A stretch of 64,000 bases of DNA from Neobacillus pocheonensis (GTDB taxonomy: Bacteria > Bacillota > Bacilli > Bacillales > Cytobacillaceae), in contig JAMQCR010000001.1 of NCBI GenBank assembly GCA_023702235.1, forward strand, positions 62,001 through 126,000. Direction: 5' to 3'. This document shows positions 1 to 8,432 of this stretch, piece after piece. Position 1 is the stretch's first letter, and each line of letters begins with the position of its first letter. Made by a program: the position numbers and the translations under genes. The notes beneath the pieces were generated by a model. The model saw nothing but the letters and a program-made list of their open reading frames with translations, had not been told where the DNA came from and did not search any database.

Positions 1-1
1 A

Positions 2-307
2 AGTCTAATGATTGGTCTTGGGGAAACGGAAGAAGAAATTCTTGATGTTATGGATGACCTAAGAGCAAATCAGGTGGACATCATGACCATTGGACAATAT
101 TTGCAACCAACGAAAAAACATTTAAAGGTTGAAAAGTATTATAGCCCAGAGGAATTTGAAGAATTTCGACTGATTGCATTAAGCAAGGGCTTTAGCCACT
201 GTCAAGCAGGGCCGCTTGTTCGTTCCTCATACCATGCAGATGAACAAGTAAATGCTGCTGCAAAGCATAAACAATTGCAAGGTGAGAAAGAAGTAAAAGA
301 AGCATAG
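2..307 (+). CDS. lipA: Lipoyl synthase, C-terminal part (5' end outside window)
   Basis: C-terminal ~101 residues of a radical-SAM lipoyl synthase, which inserts two sulfurs into protein-bound octanoyl groups to make lipoyl cofactors. The frame is open from base 2. It shows the family motifs [17 protein letters not shown] and the RSSYHA tail near the end, with LipA-typical spacing. The catalytic CxxxCxxC lies upstream of the window. The 3' end is followed at once by a strong terminator. In B. subtilis lipA (yutB) precedes yutC-yutD, as here. Identification is firm; only the missing 5' part is unknown. Confidence 0.95.
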   Translation, partial: SLMIGLGETEEEILDVMDDLRANQVDIMTIGQYLQPTKKHLKVEKYYSPEEFEEFRLIALSKGFSHCQAGPLVRSSYHADEQVNAAAKHKQLQGEKEVKEA

Positions 308-314
308 GATGAAA

Positions 315-350
315 AGAGTTCAGTCCCAATTGCGACTGAACTCTATTTAC
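315..350. terminator. Rho-independent terminator after lipA
   Basis: Stem AGAGTTCAGTC / GACTGAACTCT with an 8-base loop, followed by a short T-rich tail. It lies between convergent lipA and the lipoprotein gene and could serve both. Confidence 0.8.
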
Positions 351-351
351 A

Positions 352-990
352 TTATTGGTTTGGACGTTTTATGTTATCATCAGGTGTAACACCATTTTCG
401 TTTTCACTTGCGTTCATCGGTTTCCCTTGAGGTGATTTTTTCATTTGGGTAATTAAACTGTTGACATTTTTACGAGCATTTTTGCTTGTTGAATCCAAAT
501 GAGAAAGAGCTTCTACATCACGGATAAGCGTTGTATTATCCGTTACATACACATGGTAATACCTTGGGACCACTGACATAGCGGTTCTTTTTACTTGATC
601 TGCCGCCAGATTGCGGTTTTTCGCATCTGTTCTATAGGCGATTAAGACTTCCTGGTCAGTTACTAGGGTTGCCACGTCATGCACATTAGGTATATTAGTA
701 CTTAATTTGCTAATGATATTCGCTAACTGTTCACGGTTAACCGCTGCATACTGATTATTTGCAGTTCGTTCATTTAATATGGGGCTTTTTTGATGGCGGA
801 CATAACCATAATCATTGCTAACATTTCGAATGCCGCGACTTGCTCCCTCATTATAGAGCTCTGTCCTTTTATTGTTTACATTAATGGATTTACCGCTTTC
901 CTGGTAAACATCCTGATTGGTCATACCTCTTGAACAACCAGTTAACGCAGTTAACGTGAATAATCCGATGATTATGATCAACTTTTTCAA
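352..990 (-). CDS. yutC: YhcN/YlaJ-family sporulation lipoprotein (YutC-like)
   Basis: About 212 residues. The N-terminus is a lipoprotein signal: Lys-rich start, hydrophobic stretch, then lipobox LTGC. The body resembles the YhcN/YlaJ sporulation lipoprotein family, with the VHDVATLVTDQEVLIAYRT and VVPRYYHVYVTD segments typical of that domain. I chose a TTG start at 990 because GGAGG sits 8 bases upstream; the GTG at 999 is too close to it. Members are membrane-anchored spore or germination-associated proteins of unknown biochemical role. Position next to lipA matches B. subtilis yutC. Confidence 0.8.
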   Translation of the reverse strand: MKKLIIIIGLFTLTALTGCSRGMTNQDVYQESGKSINVNNKRTELYNEGASRGIRNVSNDYGYVRHQKSPILNERTANNQYAAVNREQLANIISKLSTNIPNVHDVATLVTDQEVLIAYRTDAKNRNLAADQVKRTAMSVVPRYYHVYVTDNTTLIRDVEALSHLDSTSKNARKNVNSLITQMKKSPQGKPMNASENENGVTPDDNIKRPNQ

Positions 991-1103
991 CTTAAACACC
1001 TCCTTTTTTTAGAATATCCTAAAGGAGGATTTTTTTTCTTAGTAATTGATGGTGAATCGGTTATAATGGAAAGTAGGATTGGCTGGTAAAATGAGGTGAA
1101 ATC

Positions 1104-1379
1104 ATGATAATAATCAACAACACCGTTTATGAACTTATGCAGGAGCATAGGGATGCTTTTAATGAGGATGCCCTTAAGACAAGGTATAGCGATATTTTAT
1201 CAAGGTATGATTACATTGTCGGTGATTGGGGTTACGGTCAGCTTCGTTTAAAAGGCTTTTTTGACGATCAAAATCAAAAAGCAACATTTGATACAAAAAT
1301 AAGCACGCTTAGTGAATATCTGTATGAATACTGCAATTTCGGTTGTGCTTATTTTGTTTTGAAAAAAGTAAAAAAATGA
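1104..1379 (+). CDS. yutD: YutD family protein (DUF1027)
   Basis: 91-residue cytosolic protein. The RYSDILSRYDYIVGDWGYGQLRLKGFF segment, split here as RYSDILSRYDYIVGDWGYG then QLRLKGFF, is the conserved YutD core, followed by a C-terminal YEYCNFGCAYFVLKK. The start is an ATG with GAGGTG 5 bases upstream. The protein ends a little earlier than B. subtilis YutD. Function is unknown; position after the yutC-like gene fits the conserved lipA-yut cluster. A terminator follows directly. Confidence 0.85.
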   Translation: MIIINNTVYELMQEHRDAFNEDALKTRYSDILSRYDYIVGDWGYGQLRLKGFFDDQNQKATFDTKISTLSEYLYEYCNFGCAYFVLKKVKK

Positions 1380-1383
1380 AAGA

Positions 1384-1412
1384 AGGACCAAAAACGTTGG
1401 TCCTTTTTTCAT
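1384..1412. terminator. Terminator after yutD
   Basis: Inverted repeat AGGACCA / TGGTCCT with a short loop followed by six Ts. It lies between convergent genes. Confidence 0.8.
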
Positions 1413-1416
1413 TTTC

Positions 1417-1704
1417 CTATTCCCCCGAATATGGTGGCTGTACACCTGTGTCAGGGTCGTCGTGTGGTGGATGTGCACCATCCATCTGCCGGGGTAGGTC
1501 TTCATGTAAGGTTTTAAACTCATAATTAAAGGCACTATAATAGCGCTGCCCTTCCTTCCAGGGAGTGCTTTTATTATGAACAGGCTCGCTCTGGTTAATA
1601 GTCGAACCATAGGGTCCTTCTGGTAATTCCTCAGGAATAAGAAAGTTCCTCTGCTTTTCAACATTTGAAAGTTCAGTATATCTTTTAGCATCTTTATCCG
1701 CCAT
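1417..1704 (-). CDS. Small conserved Bacillaceae protein of unknown function
   Basis: 95 residues, hydrophilic, no signal peptide or membrane segment. The C-terminus is unusual: a DGAHPPHDDPDTGVQPPYSG stretch rich in His, Asp and Pro. I chose the ATG at 1704 (MADKDAK...), which has AAAGGAGTG 5-6 bases upstream, over an upstream in-frame ATG without a ribosome site. I do not recognise a function. It sits between yutD and a DUF3055 gene, all apparently housekeeping genes of unknown role. Confidence 0.7.
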   Translation of the reverse strand: MADKDAKRYTELSNVEKQRNFLIPEELPEGPYGSTINQSEPVHNKSTPWKEGQRYYSAFNYEFKTLHEDLPRQMDGAHPPHDDPDTGVQPPYSGE

Positions 1705-1765
1705 GATTTCACTCCTTTTTACCACTAGTATGACAAATGAGCGTTAAAAACATGACAGGTTTTTA

Positions 1766-2032
1766 TTAAATTAACTCGTATAAGAAGGAGCGTAGTTCTT
1801 CGGCATCTTCTTCCTTTAACTGGAAGGCATACTCTAAGTATCCTTCTTCCTGCAAATCATCCGGTCCAATAATCGCAAATCGATTTCCTTGTATATCAAG
1901 GACAAGATGCTTTCCGTAGTGCCGAGTAGTTTGGACTATTGCTAAATCAAAACGCTGATTTTCACCAACAAAGCTAACAAATCTTGTTTTTGTATCTTCT
2001 GTATCATCGTATAAGAAAAAACGATCACTCAT
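1766..2032 (-). CDS. DUF3055 family cytosolic protein
   Basis: 88-residue protein. The N-terminal RFFLYDDTEDTKTRFVSFVG and the following FDLAIVQTTRHYGKHLVLDI segments are diagnostic of the short, highly conserved DUF3055 family of Bacillaceae. The C-terminus (EEDAEELRSFLYELI) completes the usual length. No membrane segment. Function unknown. It is divergent from yutE, with about 210 bases between. Confidence 0.85.
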   Translation of the reverse strand: MSDRFFLYDDTEDTKTRFVSFVGENQRFDLAIVQTTRHYGKHLVLDIQGNRFAIIGPDDLQEEGYLEYAFQLKEEDAEELRSFLYELI

Positions 2033-2245
2033 TCAAATGGTCTCCTTTAATAAGTACTTTTTTAAGCCTTATTTATATAGTATCAAATTTAATGGTACGA
2101 TGGGAGTATTGATTTTACCATTGGGTTTTCAGAAATCACACGTAGAAACAAACGATATAAAATTATGTTACAATAAAACTAACGATTCGGCTGCTAAAAG
2201 TAGGCATACCAACATAGAAAAAGAAAACAAGGAAGTGGACGGTAT

Positions 2246-2683
2246 ATGTATTTTGTTGACCGAGAAAAAATTGAAGCGATATTAGCCTTCTTAGAAGAGG
2301 AAATCAGTCTCTTTACCAATCAAAAGAATTGGTCCACGCCACTTGAAAAAGCGGCTCTTGAACGCTTAACTCATGTGATGATTGAGGCTGTTTTAGATGT
2401 TGGCAACGCCATGATTGATGGCTTTATCATGCGTGACCCAGGAAGCTATGAAGATATTATAGAAATATTAATCGACGAAAAAGTTGTATCATCTGAGGTA
2501 GGTACCAGTTTAAAGATTCTTGTACAATTTCGTAAAGTCCTTGTACAGATGTACACTGATATCGACCATCAGAAACTACAGGAACAATTTTCCACCCATC
2601 TTCAGGAATTGGTAGTATTCCCGACAAATATACGGGATTATTTAGCAAATGAATTAGGACCGGTCTCAGCCTTTAAGAACTAA
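2246..2683 (+). CDS. yutE: YutE family HEPN/HepT-like protein (DUF86)
   Basis: 145 residues, alpha-helical, DUF86/HepT-like. The family belongs to the HEPN superfamily, whose RNase members carry an R-x4-6-H motif (usually RNxLVHxY). Here the corresponding segment, residues 96-103, reads RKVLVQMY: the Arg and Tyr are kept but the usual Asn is Lys and the catalytic His is Gln (codon CAG). No MNT-type nucleotidyltransferase antitoxin gene is adjacent, consistent with the solitary, chromosomal YutE group. RBS GGAAGTGG precedes the ATG. RNase activity is therefore doubtful; a structural or binding role is more likely. Confidence 0.85.
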   Translation: MYFVDREKIEAILAFLEEEISLFTNQKNWSTPLEKAALERLTHVMIEAVLDVGNAMIDGFIMRDPGSYEDIIEILIDEKVVSSEVGTSLKILVQFRKVLVQMYTDIDHQKLQEQFSTHLQELVVFPTNIRDYLANELGPVSAFKN

Positions 2684-2688
2684 TCACA

Positions 2689-2712
2689 AGTCTGCAGGGA
2701 AAGACTTTTTTC
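2689..2712 (+). terminator. Possible weak terminator after yutE
   Basis: Short inverted repeat AAGTCT / AGACTT with a 7-8 base loop and a T6 tail. It lies just before yutF, so it may act as an attenuator. Confidence 0.45.
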
Positions 2713-2740
2713 AGATAGGATACCGATAGGAGCGATCGTA

Positions 2741-3502
2741 TTGAAGTATAAAGGTTATTTAATTGATTTAGATGGAACGATGTATAAAGGAACAGAAAGG
2801 ATTGAAGCGGCATCGGATTTTGTCAAAAAGCTACGTGATAATGGAATTCCCTATTTATTCGTAACCAATAATTCATCGCGGACTCCAGCTCAAGTTGCCG
2901 AAAAGCTACGTGGCTTTGATATTCCTGCTGAGGAAGCGCTTGTATTTACTACAAGTCAGGCAACAGCCAATTATATTTACGACAAAAATCATGCTGCGAC
3001 CGTTTATGTTATTGGTGAAGAGGGGATTAGGACTGCCCTTGAAGAAAAAGGATTTCGGTTTGCGGAGGAAAAAGCAGACTTTGTAGTGGTCGGTATTGAT
3101 AGGGAAATTAGCTATGAAAAGCTTTCCGTCGCCTGTTTGGCAGTACGGAATGGAGCGACATTCATCTCAACAAATGGAGATATTGCAATCCCAACGGAGA
3201 GAGGTTTATTGCCGGGGAATGGCTCACTTACATCCGTGATTTCCGTATCCACTCAAGTCAAGCCGATTTTTATTGGCAAACCCGAGAGCATCATAATGGA
3301 ACAAGCGTTAAAGGTTTTGGGGACATCCAAAGAGGAAACACTGATGGTTGGCGATTATTATGATACCGACATCTTAGCAGGAATGAATGCAGGGATGGAC
3401 ACGCTATTGGTACATACTGGGGTAACAACAAAGGAATTGCTTTCTGGATATGGCCGTAAGCCTACATATGCTATTGACACATTAGATCAATGGGAAATTT
3501 AA
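2741..3502 (+). CDS. yutF: HAD-IIA family sugar/nucleotide phosphatase YutF
   Basis: 253-residue member of the NagD-like HAD-IIA family (TIGR01457 type). Motif I is DLDGTMYKG near residue 9, motif II is LFVTNNSS near residue 45, and the C-terminal IGKPE...MVGDYYDTDILAG provides the Lys and acidic motifs III/IV. It is predicted to hydrolyse small phosphorylated metabolites in the cytosol; the exact substrate is not evident. The start is TTG at 2741 with TAGGAG upstream. It lies in the conserved yutE-yutF-yutG-yutH order. Confidence 0.92.
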   Translation: MKYKGYLIDLDGTMYKGTERIEAASDFVKKLRDNGIPYLFVTNNSSRTPAQVAEKLRGFDIPAEEALVFTTSQATANYIYDKNHAATVYVIGEEGIRTALEEKGFRFAEEKADFVVVGIDREISYEKLSVACLAVRNGATFISTNGDIAIPTERGLLPGNGSLTSVISVSTQVKPIFIGKPESIIMEQALKVLGTSKEETLMVGDYYDTDILAGMNAGMDTLLVHTGVTTKELLSGYGRKPTYAIDTLDQWEI

Positions 3503-3530
3503 AAAGGATGGGAAAGCCCCATCCTTTTCT
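3502..3530. terminator. Bidirectional terminator between yutF and yutG
   Basis: Perfect inverted repeat AAAGGATGGG / CCCATCCTTT with a 5-base loop and flanking A and T runs. It lies between convergent genes. Confidence 0.85.
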
Positions 3531-3537
3531 TGTTTAT

Positions 3538-4052
3538 TTACTCCTTTTCCTTCTCTGTTCTTGCAGCACGATGAGCCAGTCTGCTTGAAGCGGCCGCTGC
3601 AATGGCACCGACAATATCATCTAAAAATGTATGGCATTCTCCTGTTGTTTTATCATTTAAGTGGGCTAGTATCCCCGGTTTTTGTTTATCAATGTATCCA
3701 TAATTCGTAAATCCGATGGAGCCGTAAACATTGACAATCGATAAGGCAAGGATCTCATCGACACCATAAAGGCTTTCATCAGATCCAATAATCCCCTGCA
3801 ATGGCTCTTCCAATAGACCTTTTTCAGCTAGGATATCAAGCTGAATACCTGTTAATATGGCGTTTTGAACCTCCCGTTTGGAAAGTACCCGCTCAACATT
3901 TGCTATGCAGTCTTCCATTTTTAAGTTTTCGTGATATTTATTCTGTAAATAGTAAACTAAATCGGCAATATCCTGAATTTCGACGCCTCTCTTTCTTTAA
4001 TCCATCTTCGAGCTGTATCTTCGGTCAGATCCGCCTTTTTGTCGTCTGCCAT
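3538..4052 (-). pseudogene. yutG: YutG, phosphatidylglycerophosphatase A-like, frame interrupted
   Basis: The gene reads MADDKKADLTEDTARRWIKE from the ATG at 4052 and continues after a frame change near 3984-3990 into RGVEIQDIADLVYYLQNKYH and the long C-terminal part (MEDCIANVERVLSKREVQNA...). The C-terminal half has the PgpA/YutG signature with KTTGECHTFLDDIVGAIAAA. Family members dephosphorylate phosphatidylglycerophosphate or act as regulators. The break lies at a G/C run (GAGAGGCGTC on the coding strand) and looks like one missing G or two extra bases. The two halves are otherwise complete. Confidence 0.75.
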
Positions 4053-4266
4053 TCCACTATCACCTTTTCTTTGAATTTTCACTAAATAGATCCTCTTTTT
4101 CCTTAAGATATGCATTTTTAAAGGAAAAGGAACATGGAACATTTTTCACATCCATTTTTCTTTTTTCTCTTTTTTCTTAGACATTTAAAAACAGGAAGAC
4201 AACAAGTTTTCTTAAGCTTCTACATATATATGACTTATGAAGAGGTTTGGAAGTGAGGCGAGAAAA

Positions 4267-5274
4267 ATGCTCCAAAAATTGCTAGAAAATCAATATGGCG
4301 TAAAGGTTGAAGAATATGTAAAGATTGATTCTTTTGATGCACTACGCGGGAATGGCTGGCTCTATCTAGTTTCCAAACCAGGTAGCAGGGAAGAAACCGA
4401 TATTAGCGAATTGGAAAAAATCGCCGAGCATTTAAGGAATTATGGTGATAACCATGTTCCCATCTTCCTTCCATCAAAAGACGGAAACTTAATAACTACC
4501 TGGGAGCAAACTAAATATTGTGTGTTAGCCAATCGGCAAACAGAAAAGCAGCAAAAGATTAAAATAGGCCGAAGTTTGGCAAAATTTCATGAACGTGGAA
4601 GAAGAGTACCATTTCAAATTGAACGAACAAGCCGCATTGGGCAATGGAAGGGTTTATGGGAAAAACGTCTTGAGCAAATGGAAAAAGTATGGAATGGTCT
4701 GCTTTTTCAAACTCCTGAGGATGAGTTTGAAAGAATGTTTGTTGAATCCTTTCCCTATTATATAGGGTTGACGGAGAATGCCATTCAATATTTAGTGGAT
4801 ACGGAAATCGATGATGACCCTCTAGAGACGGATAGTGGAACAGTATGTCATGAACGGTTTTCAAAAAAATCATGGGGAGACAATTATTTAATTAAGAATC
4901 CTTTTGATTGGGTATTTGATCATCGCAGCCGTGATCTTGCTGAATGGACGCGGGAGCGTTATTTTCGTAATATTCAAACCTATGATAAGGAATTAAAACA
5001 ATTTTACCAAGAATATCAAAGCATTGTGCCGTTGTCCTCATTTTCGTGGCGATTATTATATTCGCGATTAATATTTCCGCTTCACTATTTTGATTGTGTT
5101 GAGAATTATTATATAACCAATTCTGAGCAGGAAAAAAAGATGATGGAAGAGTATTTAGGTAAAATCTTAAGACAATCGACAGAGTATGAACGTTTTCTTG
5201 GCAGCTTCTTTCAATTAGCAGGTGCACCCATTAAAAGATTAAACATACCACAGCTTGAGTGGCTTATGAGTTAG
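4267..5274 (+). CDS. yutH: Spore coat-associated protein YutH
   Basis: About 335 residues, YutH family, a CotS/kinase-like-fold protein associated with the Bacillus spore coat. Features include a long charged N-terminal domain, SLAKFHERGRRVPFQ in the middle (the phosphotransferase-like region), and CHERFSKKSWGD followed by NPFDWVFDHRSRDLAEW, resembling the degenerate catalytic loop region of CotS-related proteins. I prefer the ATG at 4267 (MLQKLLENQYG) since the ATG at 4237 lacks a ribosome binding site. Position after yutG matches B. subtilis. Catalytic activity is unlikely to be inferable from sequence alone. Confidence 0.85.
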   Translation: MLQKLLENQYGVKVEEYVKIDSFDALRGNGWLYLVSKPGSREETDISELEKIAEHLRNYGDNHVPIFLPSKDGNLITTWEQTKYCVLANRQTEKQQKIKIGRSLAKFHERGRRVPFQIERTSRIGQWKGLWEKRLEQMEKVWNGLLFQTPEDEFERMFVESFPYYIGLTENAIQYLVDTEIDDDPLETDSGTVCHERFSKKSWGDNYLIKNPFDWVFDHRSRDLAEWTRERYFRNIQTYDKELKQFYQEYQSIVPLSSFSWRLLYSRLIFPLHYFDCVENYYITNSEQEKKMMEEYLGKILRQSTEYERFLGSFFQLAGAPIKRLNIPQLEWLMS

Positions 5275-5291
5275 GAAGGACAAACACAAAA

Positions 5292-5316
5292 AAGCGATTG
5301 CCCATTGCAATCGCTT
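5292..5316. terminator. Terminator after yutH
   Basis: Inverted repeat AAGCGATTGC / GCAATCGCTT with a 5-base loop. A-rich before and moderately T-rich after. Confidence 0.75.
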
Positions 5317-5354
5317 GTATTTCAAAAAAAAAGTATTAGTTTTGGAAATATGAT

Positions 5355-5502
5355 AACTGTCTAGCTCCAGCTCCCAGCGACTAGTGTACTTCGCTCTTCT
5401 CCCTACGATAAGTCAACATCGAATCGCTCCGCTCTTCGTGTTTCCTTTATCTCAGTCGAAGTGCTCCAGTCCATACGTCGCTAAACGGTCGCTTCCGCTT
5501 TT
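5355..5502. repeat. Interspersed 'CTAGCTCCAG...CTTCCGCTTTT' repeat, copy 1
   Basis: Noncoding segment starting with ATAACTGTCTAGCTCCAG and ending GCTTCCGCTTTT. The middle carries GATAAGTCAA. The same ends and layout recur at 8433-8558, with partial copies near 24373, 36736 and 58124. It lies between yutH and yutI. Confidence 0.7.
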
Positions 5503-5505
5503 ATT

Positions 5506-5742
5506 TTAAAATACTTGTTCTACTTCAAGAACTCCTGGGACTTCTTCTAAAAGTGCTCTTTCAATACCAGCTTTTAATGTAATGGTTGAGCTTGGGCAGC
5601 TTCCGCATGCACCGAGCAGACGGAGTTTAACAATCCCATCCTCCACATCAACTAATTCACAGTCTCCGCCATCGCGAAGAAGAAATGGACGTAATTTATC
5701 TAATACTTCCTGAACTTGTTCTTTCATTTCTAGCTCTGCCAT
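5506..5742 (-). CDS. yutI: NifU C-terminal domain Fe-S scaffold protein YutI
   Basis: 78 residues, essentially only the NifU C-terminal (Nfu) domain. It has [17 protein letters not shown] and the metal-binding CGSCPSST (CxxC), which together transiently bind a [4Fe-4S] cluster and pass it to client proteins. The cytosolic size is normal for stand-alone Bacillus Nfu proteins. It is on the opposite strand to yuzD and close to other Fe-S genes (the erpA-like gene at 7990). RBS AAAGGAG precedes the ATG. Confidence 0.93.
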   Translation of the reverse strand: MAELEMKEQVQEVLDKLRPFLLRDGGDCELVDVEDGIVKLRLLGACGSCPSSTITLKAGIERALLEEVPGVLEVEQVF

Positions 5743-5892
5743 ATAATCGACTCCTTTCCTTATCTATATTATAATGTCATCGGCGTTAAAAATCCATTCT
5801 AATGAGAAAGGAAATCACATTACTCGTAAAAATTCCTTCAATTTTATCATGACAATAATGTAAAATAAAAGTAAAAGTAGGGATTGGGTTAT

Positions 5893-6219
5893 ATGAAAAA
5901 AAATGAAGTAGAAATTGTTCTATATGGGGCGAAAAACTTGTGCCCAAGCTGTTTAAATTCACCCTCTTCGAAAGAAACCTTTGAATGGCTTGAGGCTGCA
6001 ATTGCAAGAAAATTTCCTGACCGGCGATTTATAATGACCTATGTGGATATTTACCAACCACCTGAAGAAATCACAAAGCAAGCTTTTGCTAAAAGAGTCA
6101 TTGAAGAGGATATGTTCTATCCAGTGGTGGTTATTAAAGAAAAAATAGTAGGTGAAGGAAACCCTCGTTTAAAAACGATCTTTTCAGAACTCGAGAAGCT
6201 ATGGATTAAAGCTGAATAA
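5893..6219 (+). CDS. yuzD: YuzD family thioredoxin-like protein (DUF1462)
   Basis: About 108 residues. The N-terminal VEIVLYGAKNLCPSCLNSPS contains a CxxC typical of YuzD/DUF1462 and a thioredoxin-like fold is predicted for the family. SSKETFEWLEAAIARKFPDR is the conserved second segment. I prefer ATG at 5893 over the TTG at 5884, which lies too close to the AGGGA element. Function unknown; the CxxC and its position next to Nfu suggest a redox or metal-handling role, which is inference. Confidence 0.82.
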   Translation: MKKNEVEIVLYGAKNLCPSCLNSPSSKETFEWLEAAIARKFPDRRFIMTYVDIYQPPEEITKQAFAKRVIEEDMFYPVVVIKEKIVGEGNPRLKTIFSELEKLWIKAE

Positions 6220-6257
6220 AAAGAAGCATCTCAATTTAATTTGAGATGCTTCTTTTT
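6218..6257. terminator. Strong bidirectional terminator yuzD / yutJ
   Basis: Long perfect inverted repeat AAAGAAGCATCTCAA / TTGAGATGCTTCTTT with a short AT loop. Serves two convergent genes. Confidence 0.9.
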
Positions 6258-6260
6258 GTA

Positions 6261-7328
6261 TTAACCATTATGATATTTATACATCCACAGGATTCCAGAT
6301 TTTAATAAACGAGCTACGCGACCAGTAATGGCGCGTTCAGCCATCATTCCGAATCCTTGTTTTTTCCCAAGGGAACCAAGGACACCTTTTAATTTAATTG
6401 CTGGGAAAGTTTCAGGAGGCTCTTCCCCATTCCAACGCTTTTTCAATACTTCTACAATCTGTTCTGCTTGTCCCTCCGCAAGCTGTGCACTTGGAGCATG
6501 TGGAAGGCTTGCACAGTCACCAACAATAAAAACATGTTCATCATTTGGTAAATGGTGACGAGGAGTGATAATCAGTCTTCCTGACCGATCCATTTCTTCA
6601 GAAAGATTACGTACAATTTGATTAGCCTGAATACCTGCTGTCCAAACAATTACATCGCAATCGATAGGTTGATCGTGATTGTATAATTTATTTTCCTCGA
6701 TTTTGGTGATATTTGAATTGTTAATAATTTCAACATTATGTTTTTGAAACCAATTTTCAACATATTTGCTTAAACGTTCCGGGAAGGCAGAAAGAATATG
6801 TTTCCCACGGTCAAATAATTTGATTTGAAGGTCCTCCCGGCTTTCACTTAATTCGCTTGCCAGTTCGACTCCACTGAGACCTGCTCCAACTATTCCAACT
6901 ACCGATCCTGGACCGAGATTATTTAAAACCGAATAGGTTAGGCGGGACTTTTCAATATTTTGAATGCTGAAGGTATATTGTTCTGCGCCGGGTACGTTAT
7001 GGTAATTGTCCTCACAGCCAAGACCAATGACTAAATCATCATAACCTAGAGGTTCATCATCTTTTAAGAGGACTTTTTTCTCTTTCGTATCAATTCCAAT
7101 TATTTCCCCATATTTAATGTTCAGCTGAGGATGTTCTGGAAAAGCAACACGAACTTCTTTGTCAGAAATGGTTCCTGCTGCCAGAGCATAATATTCAGTT
7201 TTTAAACAATGGTATGGTACGCGATCAACAAGTGTTATCGTGACATCTTCAGGTAGATGATTTGGGAGGAGTTCGCTCAAAATCTTCATCCCACCGTAAC
7301 CACCGCCAAGAATTACAAGGTTTTTCAT
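6261..7328 (-). CDS. yutJ: NAD(P)/FAD-dependent oxidoreductase, type-II NADH dehydrogenase-like (YutJ)
   Basis: 355 residues. N-terminal FAD Rossmann motif VILGGGYGGMKIL, central second dinucleotide motif GIVGAGLSGVELASEL for NAD(P)H, then VIWTAGIQAN and FIVGDCASLP closing the FAD site. This is the NDH-2/sulfide-quinone reductase fold. Members oxidise NADH without proton pumping and feed quinones. It is somewhat shorter than Ndh (~390-400), as for YutJ. ATG at 7328 has GGGGAA 5 bases upstream; an earlier in-frame ATG is inferior. A second paralogue (yumB) lies 3 kb away. Confidence 0.87.
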   Translation of the reverse strand: MKNLVILGGGYGGMKILSELLPNHLPEDVTITLVDRVPYHCLKTEYYALAAGTISDKEVRVAFPEHPQLNIKYGEIIGIDTKEKKVLLKDDEPLGYDDLVIGLGCEDNYHNVPGAEQYTFSIQNIEKSRLTYSVLNNLGPGSVVGIVGAGLSGVELASELSESREDLQIKLFDRGKHILSAFPERLSKYVENWFQKHNVEIINNSNITKIEENKLYNHDQPIDCDVIVWTAGIQANQIVRNLSEEMDRSGRLIITPRHHLPNDEHVFIVGDCASLPHAPSAQLAEGQAEQIVEVLKKRWNGEEPPETFPAIKLKGVLGSLGKKQGFGMMAERAITGRVARLLKSGILWMYKYHNG

Positions 7329-7622
7329 TTTTATTTCCCCTTTTTGCAAACCAGTTATCTTTAATGTTTCATTTTTGGTATCTTTTTATTGCTAGAGAAG
7401 ACCAGGATTCAAAGAAATCGTTTGGCTGTAATGGATAATATTATTTGGAAAAATCGTAGTATAAATTTTTACGTTTTTACACACATAAAAAAGTATATCT
7501 AAATTGTGTCGAAATAACAACAGATATCACACGATTATTGACACTCTCCAGTGGAACATGATAATTGACGAAGCAAAATAAATGGGGTAGGATAATAAGT
7601 TAGTGGAGAGGTGAAAGCATTG

Positions 7623-7859
7623 ATGAAACCGATCATTGAATTTTGTATCAGCAATCTAGCAAATGGTGCACAACAAGCACTTGAAAAATTAGAACGAGAT
7701 CCTAATTTGGATATTATCGAATATGGTTGTCTTGGATATTGTGGCAAATGTGCTTCCACCCTTTATGCGCTTGTAAACGGTGAAATAGTAACAGGAAACA
7801 CACCAGACGAATTAGTTGATAACATTTATCAATATTTAGAAGAAAATCCGATGTTTTAA
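7623..7859 (+). CDS. yuzB: YuzB family protein (DUF1450)
   Basis: 78 residues. Conserved Cys pattern: [13 protein letters not shown] near the start and [20 protein letters not shown] in the middle, the DUF1450/YuzB signature resembling a thioredoxin-like ferredoxin fold. An additional iron-sulfur or redox role is suggested by the Cys spacing but not proven. The start is ATG at 7623 with GGAGAGGTG upstream; the upstream GTG is part of that ribosome site. Neighbours are YutJ and an A-type Fe-S carrier. Confidence 0.85.
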   Translation: MKPIIEFCISNLANGAQQALEKLERDPNLDIIEYGCLGYCGKCASTLYALVNGEIVTGNTPDELVDNIYQYLEENPMF

Positions 7860-7989
7860 GTTAAAGAGAGCCACAGCCGCTCCCTTATTCATATATTTTT
7901 CATATGTTATACAATATAAACGGATTAGTTGAGTACTTAATCTTTAGCCTATATACTATATATAAAACCTCATTAAAGGAGGGAACAGG

Positions 7990-8355
7990 ATGAGCAAGGA
8001 TGTTATTATTTTGACTGAAGCTGCTGCTCTTCAAATTAAAGATATGATGAAACAAAATGAGGAAGAGGGTGCCCTATTACGAGTAGGAGTTAAAGGCGGC
8101 GGATGCAGCGGCTTATCTTATGGTATGGGGTTTGACCATGAAGTGAAGGAAGACGATCTTCATTTTGAACAGCATGGGATTCAAATTCTAGTTGAAAAAG
8201 AAAGTGTGCCTATCCTTCAAGGGACAAAAATTGATTTTAAACAATCGATGATGGGTGGCGGCTTCACAATTGACAATCCGAATGCCATTGCTTCATGCGG
8301 ATGCGGTTCATCGTTCCGCACAGCCACAGAAACGGGTACACCAGAAGAATGTTAA
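7990..8355 (+). CDS. erpA: A-type iron-sulfur carrier, HesB/IscA/ErpA family (YutM-like)
   Basis: 121 residues. The three invariant A-type carrier cysteines are visible: GGGCSGLSYGMGF near residue 38 and CGCGSSF near residue 102. It carries and delivers [2Fe-2S]/[4Fe-4S] clusters to apoproteins in the cytosol. Full length and well conserved. RBS AAAGGAGGG precedes the ATG. It forms part of a local Fe-S and flavoprotein redox group with yutI, yutJ, yuzB, yumC and yumB. Confidence 0.93.
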   Translation: MSKDVIILTEAAALQIKDMMKQNEEEGALLRVGVKGGGCSGLSYGMGFDHEVKEDDLHFEQHGIQILVEKESVPILQGTKIDFKQSMMGGGFTIDNPNAIASCGCGSSFRTATETGTPEEC

Positions 8356-8382
8356 GTTAAAATACAAATAATAAAGGCGTCC

Positions 8383-8399
8383 AATTGGGCGCCTTTTAT
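8383..8399. terminator. Terminator after erpA-like gene
   Basis: AAAGGCG / CGCCTTT stem with internal GU/mismatch pairing and a TTTT tail. Confidence 0.7.
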
Positions 8400-8432
8400 T
8401 AAACGATAAAAAGTATAAATTTTTGAACTAAG

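Noticed and set aside
1248..1712. 154-codon minus-strand frame across yutD and its neighbour
   Set aside because: Shadow of two better-supported genes with ribosome sites and a terminator between them.
2037..2285. 82-codon open frame before yutE
   Set aside because: Overlaps yutE, starts without a ribosome site, and contains promoter-like AT-rich sequence.
7400..7610. Possible regulatory palindromes between yutJ and yuzB
   Set aside because: Only loose similarity between TTGTGTCG and CACACGA; not a clear dyad.
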